DNA of 64,000 nucleotides from Bacteroidota bacterium. Its GTDB lineage: Bacteria > Bacteroidota > Bacteroidia > Flavobacteriales > Flavobacteriaceae. Both the position numbers and the translations under genes were made by a program. Below, piece after piece: positions 19,870 through 28,800 of this stretch. A model generated the notes under the pieces. That model was not told where the DNA came from and ran no database searches. It saw nothing but the letters and a program-made list of their open reading frames with translations. The DNA is taken from positions 124,001-188,000 of the forward strand of contig JAHJTN010000012.1 of NCBI GenBank assembly GCA_018829465.1, read 5' to 3'. How positions within the stretch are numbered: position 1 is the stretch's first letter; every line of letters begins with the position of its first letter.

Positions 19870-19904
19870 AATTTGTATGTAGAATAAATAAAGATAAACA
19901 AAAA

Positions 19905-20810
19905 ATGCTTAATTCGAACCTAAAAAGTGTCGCTGAAAGTCCCTCCATGGTGTTTAATATAGAGGAAGGTTTCCAGCTTATTTTGATTTCTCACGATAAA
20001 GATCAAGCTGTTCATTGGCAAAAACAAGTGTTGCCGGAGTGTATTCAATTCCACTTTTGCATGACCGGAAATGCCAAATTCACTTTCAATGCGCGGGGCT
20101 ATAATATGGCACTCGGTGCCGAAAAGGCACTTTTGTTATACAATCCGGACAAAGAGTTGCCCATCGATTTGCTGATTGAACCCAAAACTAAAATTCTAAC
20201 GCTACTCATCTCTATTGAAAAATTTCATGCCCTTTTTACAAACGAGGCGCATTATATACCGTTTCTAAGTCCGGAAAATCTCAACAAAAAGTATTACAGC
20301 GAACACCCGATTGCTCCGGCTCTATATATCATCATCAACCAAATATTCAAGCTAGATCCGAACAACACGGCACAAAACCTCTTTTACAAAGCAAAAGCCT
20401 ATGAGCTACTGAGCCTGTACTTTTCGAAAACAGAAGAAACAGACACGCAGCGATGTCCTTTTTTGGTTGATGAAGATAACGTTCAAAAAATCAGAAAAGC
20501 CAAAGATTTGGTTATATCTAATATGACCGATCCACCCGGTTTGGAAGAACTGGCAGACGCTGTTGGGTTGAGTTTAAAAAAACTCAAAACCGGCTTTAAG
20601 CAAGTCTATGGCGACAGCGTATTTAATTTCTTGTTAGACTACAAACTTCAATACGCACGAAAATTGTTGGATACCCAGGATTTTATGATTCACGAAGTGG
20701 GCCAACAGGTGGGTTATTCAAGCCCGAGTCATTTTATAGAGGCTTTTCGCAAGAAGTTTGGCATCACGCCGAAAAAATATGTACAAGGAAAGACGGAATT
20801 TTTTAAATAA
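19905..20810 (+). CDS. AraC-family transcriptional regulator
   Basis: 301 residues with a C-terminal double helix-turn-helix: LEELADAVGLSLKKLKTGFKQVYG is the first HTH and HEVGQQVGYSSPSHFIEAFRKKFG is the second, followed by the usual ITPKKY ending. The N-terminal 190 residues form a sensing domain rich in beta strands without a recognised ligand motif. It is divergent from hemA across a 200-base gap, so control of the heme operon and of itself is the natural inference. Confidence 0.92.
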   Translation: MLNSNLKSVAESPSMVFNIEEGFQLILISHDKDQAVHWQKQVLPECIQFHFCMTGNAKFTFNARGYNMALGAEKALLLYNPDKELPIDLLIEPKTKILTLLISIEKFHALFTNEAHYIPFLSPENLNKKYYSEHPIAPALYIIINQIFKLDPNNTAQNLFYKAKAYELLSLYFSKTEETDTQRCPFLVDEDNVQKIRKAKDLVISNMTDPPGLEELADAVGLSLKKLKTGFKQVYGDSVFNFLLDYKLQYARKLLDTQDFMIHEVGQQVGYSSPSHFIEAFRKKFGITPKKYVQGKTEFFK

Positions 20811-20814
20811 AAAG

Positions 20815-21339
20815 TCAAACTTGTTCGTCTAAAGGTTCCTCCTCCCGGCTTGGATTGTAATTGTCTTTCCAAATATGATACGCTTCGGGCACTATTTTTT
20901 TTATAGGGTTGTACAATTGGCTTTGTGAAGTATCAAATGGTCCTTCATAGGCTATGATGCCCGAAAACCAACTCAGCACGTTTAGCAACACACTTAGAAT
21001 CAGTACCGTAGTTGCCAAATTCAAAAAAGCACCCAATATGCGGTTTAGCAGACCCAGCATGATTAACTCGGCAAATTTTGTAATGAGCTTCCCTATCCAA
21101 TTGACCAAAAAAACCACCAATACAAAAATTAATATGAAAGCAATCAGGTTTACTTGATTGGCCTCCCAATCTCTCCATGTCGTTATTTTTTCGGTCACCC
21201 AACCCGAACCATAATACGCAACAAAAATACCTGCCACTACGGCCAATAATGAAAATATTTCAACCAAAAAACCTCTTGTAAATCCCCTGACAAGTGCCAG
21301 AAAAAGAATAATAACAAGAATTACGTCAATTGCATTCAT
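20815..21339 (-). CDS. cvpA: CvpA family membrane protein
   Basis: 174 residues with four hydrophobic helices (about 5-20, 27-45, 62-85 and 100-122), matching the colicin V production protein family. The opening NAIDVILVIILFLALVRGF and GLLNRILGAF in the middle are typical. The ATG at 21339 is chosen because the open frame upstream overlaps a divergent gene. A C-terminal soluble tail ends in acidic residues. The function in Bacteroidota is not established. The stop is 4 bases from the end of the AraC gene, tail to tail. Confidence 0.85.
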   Translation of the reverse strand: MNAIDVILVIILFLALVRGFTRGFLVEIFSLLAVVAGIFVAYYGSGWVTEKITTWRDWEANQVNLIAFILIFVLVVFLVNWIGKLITKFAELIMLGLLNRILGAFLNLATTVLILSVLLNVLSWFSGIIAYEGPFDTSQSQLYNPIKKIVPEAYHIWKDNYNPSREEEPLDEQV

Positions 21340-21355
21340 CGATAAATAGTTCTTA

Positions 21356-21363
21356 CAAATATA
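21356..21363 (-). promoter_or_regulatory. Putative -7 box of cvpA
   Basis: TATATTTG on the minus strand fits TAnnTTTG and lies 16 bases before the cvpA start, back to back with a plus-strand box at 21385. Confidence 0.45.
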
Positions 21364-21384
21364 GCATTTGCTTGGCAATCCTAA

Positions 21385-21392
21385 TACCTTTG
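21385..21392 (+). promoter_or_regulatory. Putative -7 box of the gene at 21407
   Basis: TACCTTTG fits TAnnTTTG, 14 bases before the ATG at 21407. Confidence 0.45.
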
Positions 21393-21406
21393 CACAAAAA
21401 AGTGAA

Positions 21407-21760
21407 ATGGTTAAAGACGAAATCTTAAAAAGCAAGTGGAATGAGCTGGTGCAAAAACTTTCGGATCGTTTTTCACAAGGAGAAAATTTGGATCTAGACG
21501 CCATTATCTTTTTGGTGGGCGTGCAAGAATTGGGCAAACCAAAACTTTCTTTTAAAAAAGACGAAAAAATAAACCTCATGCACATCGCCATTTGCCGATT
21601 GCTTGAGCCCTATGGATACTATGCGTTTGACTATGTGGATGAAGAAGGCTGGCCACACTACCTTGTACTCGAACCCTTACCGCCGCTTAAAGCAGGCGAA
21701 CAAGCGCTGCTAATGAAAGAAGCGCTTGTGATTTATTTTACCGAAAAAAACTTTATTTAA
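21407..21760 (+). CDS. Conserved hypothetical protein
   Basis: A 117-residue soluble protein. Its centre (DLDAIIFLVGVQELGKPKLSF, then INLMHIAICRLLEPYGYY) reads like a small helical domain, and the second half contains DYVDEEGWPHYLVLEPLPPLKAGEQ. I do not recognise a catalytic motif. The ATG at 21407 is preferred because the -7 box is directly upstream and no leader is left for a longer form. It is convergent with the SPFH gene and divergent from cvpA. Confidence 0.7.
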   Translation: MVKDEILKSKWNELVQKLSDRFSQGENLDLDAIIFLVGVQELGKPKLSFKKDEKINLMHIAICRLLEPYGYYAFDYVDEEGWPHYLVLEPLPPLKAGEQALLMKEALVIYFTEKNFI

Positions 21761-21775
21761 ACCTCTGATTTTAAA

Positions 21776-22723
21776 CTACTCTGAAGCTTCGTTGTCTTTT
21801 TTATCTTTCTTTTCAGAGGCTTTTTTCATCGCCTCTCCCACTTGGTTAGATGCAGAGAAGGACGCAACCATATTGTTCAGCATATCCGAGCCTGCCTGGG
21901 GTGAATTGGGCAACAAAATTAGGTTTGAATTGGTGTCCTGACCAATAGATTGCAAGGTGTCATAATGTTGGGTAACCACAATAAGCGCTGAAGCTTCCTG
22001 CGAATTGATGCCCACTTTGTTGAGCACATCTACACTTTCCACCAAACCGCGGGCAATCTCTCTTCTTTGATCGGCAATGCCCTGTCCTTGAAGTCTTTTG
22101 CTCTCGGCTTCAGCTTTGGCTTTGGCAACAATCCGAATGCGCGAAGCTTCTGCTTCAAATTCAGCCGCGGTTTTCTCCCGGTCGGCTGCGTTGATTCGGT
22201 TCATGGCATTTTTTACCTGTATGTCCGGATCAATATCCGTTACCAAAGTTTTGATAATATCGTAACCATAGCCCATCATGGCTTCGTTGAGCTCGCTTTT
22301 AACAGCGATGGCAATATCATCTTTGCGTTCAAACACATCGTCTAATTTGAGTTTTGGCACCTCTGCTCTAACTACGTCAAACACATAGGAAGTAATTTGG
22401 TCGTGCGGATATTCGAGTTTGTAAAACGCATCATAAGCTTTGTCTTTGATAACCACAAACTGAACAGACACTTTTAGCTTCACAAAAACATTGTCTTTGG
22501 TCTTGGTCTCAATGATAACATCCAATTGTTGGATTTTCAAATTCAACTTTCCGGCTATTCTGTCAAAAACCGGTATCTTCAACTGCAAACCGGATTGTCT
22601 GATGCTTTGAAAACGCCCAAAACGTTCCACGACAGCAGCCGTTTGTTGTTTTACGATAAAGAAAGTTCCTAGAAGAAGTACGACTGCTAAAAAAAATGCG
22701 ATTGGCCAAAAAATAACGCCCAT
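21776..22723 (-). CDS. SPFH/Band 7 (stomatin-prohibitin) family protein
   Basis: 315 residues with one N-terminal membrane segment (about 3-24), a Band 7 domain (VVERFGRFQSIRQSGLQLKIPVFD onward, to about 190) and a long alanine/glutamate-rich coiled coil with AADREKTAAEFEAEASRIR. The C-terminus is charged and ends in a lysine/glutamate tail. Proteins of this type organise membrane microdomains and often associate with proteases; here there is no NfeD partner next to it. The start with a membrane anchor immediately following is unambiguous. Confidence 0.93.
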   Translation of the reverse strand: MGVIFWPIAFFLAVVLLLGTFFIVKQQTAAVVERFGRFQSIRQSGLQLKIPVFDRIAGKLNLKIQQLDVIIETKTKDNVFVKLKVSVQFVVIKDKAYDAFYKLEYPHDQITSYVFDVVRAEVPKLKLDDVFERKDDIAIAVKSELNEAMMGYGYDIIKTLVTDIDPDIQVKNAMNRINAADREKTAAEFEAEASRIRIVAKAKAEAESKRLQGQGIADQRREIARGLVESVDVLNKVGINSQEASALIVVTQHYDTLQSIGQDTNSNLILLPNSPQAGSDMLNNMVASFSASNQVGEAMKKASEKKDKKDNEASE

Positions 22724-22780
22724 AGTGTTGTGTTTTTAAGTTCGACTAAAAGTACAAAAAAGAATGCTAATTTGTATGTA

Positions 22781-24307
22781 TTATTCATTATTTGTTACAA
22801 ACCATTTTATCGCGGTTTGAATGCGTTCTATAGTATTTTGCTTGCCTATCACTTCCATAATGTCGAACAAATGAGGCCCTTGCAACGACCCTACTAAGCT
22901 CAGTCTCAAAGGCTGCATCACTTTTCCAAAACCCGTTTGCGTAGCTTCTAACCAAGTTTTGATCTCTTTTTCAATGTTTTTTGAGTCAAACACATTTACG
23001 TTTTCTAAAATTTTGATGACTTCCTGCATGAGTGCATTTGTTTCCGGCTTCCAGTTTTTAGAAGCTTTAGTGTCATAAGTAGCCGGTGGCAAAAAAAAGT
23101 AAGACCCGAGATGTAACAAATCTTCAGTAAAATGTGCTCTTTCTTTTAAGAGCGAAACAATTTTTACCAAATTTAATCCGGCAGACGACAAGTTATTTTT
23201 TTCTAAAACAATTTGAAATTCATTGGCAATCACAGTATCTTCTTGTTTGATAAAATATTGATGCTGAAACCATTTTGTTTTTTCAGGATCAAATTTTGCG
23301 CCAGCTTTATGCACATTTTCAAGTGAAAAAACGTCCACCAACGCTGAGAGATTGAATATTTCTTGTTCCGTACCCGGATTCCATCCCAAAAAAGCCAACA
23401 TATTGACAACTGCTTCGGGCAAATAGCCTTTCTCGCGATAACCGGAAGAGACCTCTCCCGTGTTCGGATCTTTCCAATTAAGCGGAAAAACGGGAAATCC
23501 CATTTTATCGCCATCGCGCTTAGAAAGTTTTCCGTTTCCGGTCGGTTTTAAAATGAGGGGCAGGTGTGCAAAAGCCGGTTTTGTCCAGCCAAATGCTTCG
23601 TATAGCAGCACGTGAAGCGCCAAGCTCGGCAGCCATTCTTCGCCGCGAATTACATGCGAGATTTCCATCAAATGATCATCCACCACGTTGGCCAAATGAT
23701 AGGTGGGCATGCCGTCGCTTTTAAAGAGCACTTTGTCGTCGAGCAAACCGGTATCTACCGTAATTTCACCTCTGATTATATCTGTAAAAGTCAATTTTCG
23801 ATGGGCAGGCGTTTTAAAACGAACCACATAATTTTCGCCTTGTTGGATTCTTTTTGCTACCAAATCGGTATCCAAAGCCAAGGCGTTGTCTAGTTGGTCG
23901 CGGTTTTCGTGGTTGTAAATAAAGGTTTTCCCCTCGGCTTCTGATGTTTTTCGAAGCGTTTCTAAAGATTCCGGGGAATCAAAAGCCACATAGGCCCAAT
24001 CGTTTTGAAGCAGTGTTTCTACGTATTGTCTGTACAAATCTTTACGTTCGCTTTGTCTGTAAGGTCCGTAGCCTTTTTCCAAACCTATGCCTTCGTCAAA
24101 GGGAATACCGCACCACTGAAGCGATTCTACTATATAAGCTTCGGCGCCGGGCACAAAACGCGTTTGATCGGTATCTTCTATACGCAGTATAAAATCGCCA
24201 CCGTGTTTCTTGGCAAAAAGGTAATTGAACAGTGCCGTGCGAACGCCACCTATGTGCAAAGGACCCGTGGGGCTTGGGGCAAAACGTACCCGAACTCGTG
24301 CATTCAT
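22781..24307 (-). CDS. gltX: Glutamate-tRNA ligase
   Basis: Class I aminoacyl-tRNA synthetase charging tRNA-Glu. The HIGH-type motif is in FAPSPTGPLHIGG (about 8-20) and the KMSKS-type motif is KLSKRD (KPTGNGKLSKRDGD). The 508-residue length is normal. The ATG at 24307 is chosen because VRVRFAPSPTG follows at once. A TATCTTTG box is 16 bases upstream. Its product also feeds hemA, which uses Glu-tRNA, about 4.6 kb away on the same strand. Confidence 0.97.
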   Translation of the reverse strand: MNARVRVRFAPSPTGPLHIGGVRTALFNYLFAKKHGGDFILRIEDTDQTRFVPGAEAYIVESLQWCGIPFDEGIGLEKGYGPYRQSERKDLYRQYVETLLQNDWAYVAFDSPESLETLRKTSEAEGKTFIYNHENRDQLDNALALDTDLVAKRIQQGENYVVRFKTPAHRKLTFTDIIRGEITVDTGLLDDKVLFKSDGMPTYHLANVVDDHLMEISHVIRGEEWLPSLALHVLLYEAFGWTKPAFAHLPLILKPTGNGKLSKRDGDKMGFPVFPLNWKDPNTGEVSSGYREKGYLPEAVVNMLAFLGWNPGTEQEIFNLSALVDVFSLENVHKAGAKFDPEKTKWFQHQYFIKQEDTVIANEFQIVLEKNNLSSAGLNLVKIVSLLKERAHFTEDLLHLGSYFFLPPATYDTKASKNWKPETNALMQEVIKILENVNVFDSKNIEKEIKTWLEATQTGFGKVMQPLRLSLVGSLQGPHLFDIMEVIGKQNTIERIQTAIKWFVTNNE

Positions 24308-24322
24308 ATTTGAAATTTGCCA

Positions 24323-24330
24323 CAAAGATA
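24323..24330 (-). promoter_or_regulatory. Putative -7 box of gltX
   Basis: TATCTTTG on the minus strand fits TAnnTTTG, 16 bases before the gltX start. Confidence 0.45.
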
Positions 24331-24374
24331 CTTTGCTTTGGGCTTCAAAAAAAATCTTTAAAATGCGTAGATTC

Positions 24375-25412
24375 CTAACTATTCGGACGCATCTCGGCAG
24401 GAATTCGACGGTTCATAATGGCAAACCACAATGGGGGCACAAAGGCCAAAACCATAGAAGTTGGATACCCAAAAGGAAGTTGCGGACTGGTTTGGTGACA
24501 ATGCAACAACTGGTATTTTTTATTTGATTTGTAGTGATGGTCGCTATGCCGGGTCAACTCGTACAAAACTATACGTCCGAGTGTGTGGTTGGAATTCCAA
24601 GAATGTATTTCTGCTACGCGCTCGTAGCGCCCCGATGGAAGCTGCTTTCTTCTGAGACCGTAGTGTTCTATATAGTTGATGGTTTCAAGCAGCAGCATGC
24701 CCACTATGGCAGCCACTATAGCGAACAGCAAGGCCGTCTCGCCAAATACCAAATACACGATCAATAAATACATCAGTTGAAAAATGGTAAACATCAACAT
24801 GTCGTTTGTTGTTGAAAGAAAATTTTGATGGTGAGATTTGTTAAGTTTGAGTTGAATTTTCCAGGCTTTGAAGTAGGTGCCAAACACAGATTGGATCCAG
24901 AAGAAATACAAAGCTTGGTTAAATTTTGCTGTTGACGGGTCTTTGGGTGTGCCCACATCTAAGTGATGGCCGTGGTTGTGTTCCACGTAGAAATGCGAAT
25001 ACAAGCTCGGCCAGAGCAATATTTTGGCTAAAAACCTTTCACCAAAAGCATCTCTATGTCCCAATTCGTGCGCTACATTGATGGCGTTGGCGCCGAAAAC
25101 AATACCTGTGCTAATCACAAGTCCTGTAAATTCAAATATACTGAGGTTGTGGTTTGAAACCGTTTGCAGGGCGTACAATAAAATACCGTAAACAATGGGA
25201 ACATTCAAATACAGCATCCAATCGTAAAGTGTCTTTTTTGACAATTTTTCAGCCTTGTCATCCGAAATGTTTTCGGTCTGAAGCGGCAATAAAATTTCAG
25301 CCAAAGGTAGCAACACAAATGCGTAAAAAACGACTGCGTACATTGCCCAGCCTCCAAAATAGAATCCCGTGACGGCTACCACAGGGATAGAGTATGCCCA
25401 TAAATATTTCAT
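24375..25412 (-). CDS. AlkB-type membrane hydroxylase (alkane 1-monooxygenase family)
   Basis: An integral membrane non-heme di-iron oxygenase. All histidine motifs of AlkB/XylM are present: HELGHRDAF (His115, His119), EHNHGHH (His145, His147, His149 and His150), NYIEHYG and LTRHSDHH, followed by LPFGYPTSM and the FVPPLWF ending. Several hydrophobic segments surround them. The length of 345 residues is shorter than Pseudomonas AlkB (about 400). No rubredoxin or rubredoxin reductase gene is in the window, so its electron donor is elsewhere. The start codon is inside repeat array B. Confidence 0.93.
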   Translation of the reverse strand: MKYLWAYSIPVVAVTGFYFGGWAMYAVVFYAFVLLPLAEILLPLQTENISDDKAEKLSKKTLYDWMLYLNVPIVYGILLYALQTVSNHNLSIFEFTGLVISTGIVFGANAINVAHELGHRDAFGERFLAKILLWPSLYSHFYVEHNHGHHLDVGTPKDPSTAKFNQALYFFWIQSVFGTYFKAWKIQLKLNKSHHQNFLSTTNDMLMFTIFQLMYLLIVYLVFGETALLFAIVAAIVGMLLLETINYIEHYGLRRKQLPSGRYERVAEIHSWNSNHTLGRIVLYELTRHSDHHYKSNKKYQLLHCHQTSPQLPFGYPTSMVLAFVPPLWFAIMNRRIPAEMRPNS

Positions 25413-25498
25413 CTGTTTATATTTTTTAAGTATTTGATAATCGGTTTAATATAATCATCCGCCTGTGTGTTAATTTTGCCTTGCCATGGATGTTTCAT
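25409..25498 (-). CDS. Candidate 29-residue leader ORF before the AlkB-type gene
   Basis: An ATG in the second repeat copy opens a frame of 29 codons starting MKHPWQGKIN and ending in TGA, which overlaps the AlkB-type ATG as ATGA. Its start is preceded by the same A-rich leader as the real gene. This fits translational coupling or a leader peptide. The frame is short and lies in repeat DNA, so a chance ORF is possible. Confidence 0.25.
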   Translation of the reverse strand: MKHPWQGKINTQADDYIKPIIKYLKNINR

Positions 25499-25584
25499 CT
25501 GTTTATATTTATTGTTTTTCAAAGGTCAGACGGAACGCCCTAGGATAATCATGCTCCTGTGTGCAAAATTTTTACATGGGCGTT

Positions 25585-25701
25585 TCATCTGTTTATATTA
25601 TTTGTTTTATCGGTCATGCTTCGACTGCGCTCAGCACAGGAATGGAACGCCCTGCGATAATCATACTCCTGTGTGTCAATATTTTTACATGGGCATTTCA
25701 T
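25585..25701 (-). CDS. Candidate 38-residue repeat-encoded ORF
   Basis: The outermost copy of array B opens a frame of 38 residues (MKCPCKNIDT onward) that reads through the CTTCGACTGCGCTCAGC insert and ends in an ATGA overlap with the ATG of the next unit at 25588. Coding status is uncertain; the arrangement of overlapping starts and stops is the point of interest. Confidence 0.2.
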   Translation of the reverse strand: MKCPCKNIDTQEYDYRRAFHSCAERSRSMTDKTNNINR

Positions 25702-25825
25702 CAAATGGTGTTTTCAACGCTTCGAATTTCGTAAAAAAAATTGACTCTTGTGAAACTGGAAGTATTTGGTTTATTTTAACGAGCCTTTTCATCTTAATAT
25801 CTTACTTTTAACGCATTAAAAAAAA

Positions 25826-28800
25826 GTGAAGACTGCTGCTGCTGAAATATTGAACAAACTCGAAGGCTACATTCGGAAATATTATCTGAATGAATTGCTG
25901 CGCGGTGCTATATTTTTCATAGCGCTTGGCTTGTTGTATTTCCTGCTCATCACTTCACTAGAGTATTTTTTGTGGTTAAACACCAACTTCCGAACCCTGT
26001 TGTTTTGGGTTTTTATTTTAGTAGAACTCGGTCTGTTTTCCTGGTTTGTAATACGCCCTGTTTTGGGATTGTTTAACATCCGGCGCGGACTGACTCTTGA
26101 GGCAGCAGCCAAAAACATCGGAAAACATTTTCCGGAAGTAAAAGATAAACTGACAAACCTATTGCAACTGCAAACCCAAGATACGGCCAACGAATTGGTT
26201 TTGGCTGCCATCCGACAGAAGTCTGTGGAATTGAAACCGATCCCTTTTCAAATTGCCATTAACTTACAAAACAACGTTCCGTTTCTAAAATATGCCTTTA
26301 TTCCGGTTTTAATCATCTTAGCCATTTTGTTTACAGGTAAATCCGACTTTTTTGAGGGCTATAGCCGCGTGGCGCGGTTCAACACTCCTTTTTCGCCGCC
26401 TCCGCCCTTTCAGTTTATGCTTCTCAACAATGCGCTAACGGCTATCGAAAACGAAGACTTTACAATTCAGGTAAAAACAGTTGGCGATGTGGTACCGGAA
26501 ACCATGAGTATTGTAGTGAATGGCAAAGAGCGATTATTAAAAAAAATAGATGCACAAAGCTTTGCCTACACTTTCGAAAACATCAAAGAGGGAAAAGATT
26601 TTTTCTTTCGATCCGGGAAATACCGTTCAGAGGTCTATTCCGTAAACCTATTGATGGTGCCGGCCATGTTGCAAATGAAAATGAATCTGGATTATCCATC
26701 CTACACCGGGAAAAAAGACGAAAGCATGGAAAATACCGGAAATGTGACTGTGCCCGAGGGCACGAAAATACGCTGGGAAATCAGGGCCAAAAATACCTCG
26801 CAAATTGTCTTTGAAGACCGTGATAGTTTGCGAAGTTTCGATAGACAAAACGATTTGTTTGTGTTTGACAAAACAGCACAAAGCAATCAGACTTATGCTT
26901 TGAGTTCTTCCAACGAAGCTTTAAAAAACCACGAACGCCTTCAATATAATATTGAAGTGGTCAGAGACGAAATGCCCGTCATCAAAGTAAGGCAACTTAT
27001 CGATTCTCTCAATCCGAATGTTCAGTATTTTGCCGGACAATTGTCTGACGATTACGGTTTAAAAACTTTAAAGCTGGTTTACCAAATGAAAGATCAGGCT
27101 AAAACATCTAAAAGTATTTTACTTTCCGTTAAAAAAGGATTGATTGATCAGTTTACGCTTTCGTTTCCGGACAGCTTAAATCTTTTGCCGGGTAATACTT
27201 ATGAAATTTACTTTGAAGTAGGCGATAATGATGGCTTTAACGGCTCAAAAGTTTCAAGAAGTGAAACCTTTTTCTACAATAAAAAAACGAGTACGGAAAC
27301 ACAGGCGTATCTTTTAAACCAGCAACAAAATCTGATGCAGAATTTGGATAAAACCAATGATAATATTCAGAAATTTGACCAACAAATTGAAAAGCTCAAC
27401 GAACTGCAAAAATCAAAATCCAATTTGTCATGGAACGAGCAGCAAGCCCTAAAAGATGTGATTGAACGTCAAAAGCAGCAAGAGAGCATGATGAAGAAAT
27501 TCTCGGAAGATTTGATGAAAAGCTTTCAGCAAAACCCCGAAGAAACGCCCATGCAAGAATCGCTTAAAGCGCGTTTAGAGCAAAACCAAAATGAAGCAGA
27601 GGCCAACGAAAAACTGTTGGAAGAACTCCAAAAAATTGCCGATAAACTTTCGCAAACAGAACTCACAGAGCGTTTGGAAGAGCTGGCAAAGCAATCTAAA
27701 AGCCGAAAAAAAAGTTTACAACAATTGTTAGAACTCACCAAGCGCTACTACGTGGAACAAAAAATGCAATCCATCGCCAATCAGGTATCGCAGTTGGCAG
27801 AAAAACAAGAAGAACTTTCTGAAGAAAACCCGGAAAAAAATACTGCAGACAAGCAAGAAAAACTAAATGAGCGTTTTGACGCACTCAAAAAAGATTTTGA
27901 TGATTTGGAAAAAGACAACGCGAAATTGCAAAAACCGGTTTCGCTAGACCGAGATCCAATTACAGAAAAAGAAATCAGCAGTGAACAAGAAAAAGCGCAG
28001 GAATCGCTAGAACAAAACCAACAAGATCAAGCAAAGCCCAAACAAAAACGCGCTGCAGAGAAGATGAAGCAAATGGCCCAACAGCTGCAACAATCTATGT
28101 CTATGAGCGGTCAAGACCAGCTTCAAGAAGACATAGACGTCTTGCGACAGATTATGGAAAACATGCTTACTTTTTCTATGGAGCAGGAAAAACTGATGGA
28201 AAAAACGGATGCTTCTGAACGCAACACCAAAGGATTTTCGAGTGTTTTGAAAGAACAATATTACCTCAGAGAACATTTCTCACACATAGATGACAGCATT
28301 TTTACCTTATCGCTTCGACACCCGGAATTCTCTGAAAAAATCAACCAAGAAATTGAAAAAATTTACAGTTTCACAGACCGGTCTTTAGAAGAACTATCTG
28401 AATATCAAATATATAAAGCAGCTTCTACACAACAGTACACCTTGGCTTCGGCCAATGTATTGGCAGATTTTTTAAGTGACATCTTGCAGAACATGCAAGA
28501 GCGTATGTCCGGTAAAGGCGGTGGTGGTGAACAGGGTTTTCAACTGCCCGACATTATCCAACAACAAAAAACGCTTACGGAGCAAATGGAAGAAAAAATG
28601 GGTGAGCAGAAAGGAAAAGAAGGGCAAAAAGGGAAAGATGGTGAGCAGGGAAAAGCGTCCGGACAAGAAAAAGGTAAGGGTTTGAACAATGGTGAGAATG
28701 GAGAAAATTCTGAAGAAAATTACGGTGAATTGCTCGAAATGCTCAAACAACAACAAGCCTTAAACCAGGCCTTAAAAGACCTCATTCAAAAAGAAGGCCT

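Larger units (their letters stand above)
25408..25704 (-). repeat. Repeat array B anchored on the AlkB-type gene start codon
   Basis: Three units and a tail, with TTTCAT copies whose CAT triplets are at 25410, 25496, 25586 and 25699 (steps 86, 90 and 113). The first is the complement of the AlkB-type ATG. Unit 1 has lost its inverted partner. The outermost unit carries the same CTTCGACTGCGCTCAGC insert as array A (about 25619-25636). The gap 25705-25825, up to the DUF4175 gene, shows no gene. Minus-strand short frames are listed separately at 25409-25498 and 25585-25701; a further 20-residue frame runs 25588 to 25526. Confidence 0.85.
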
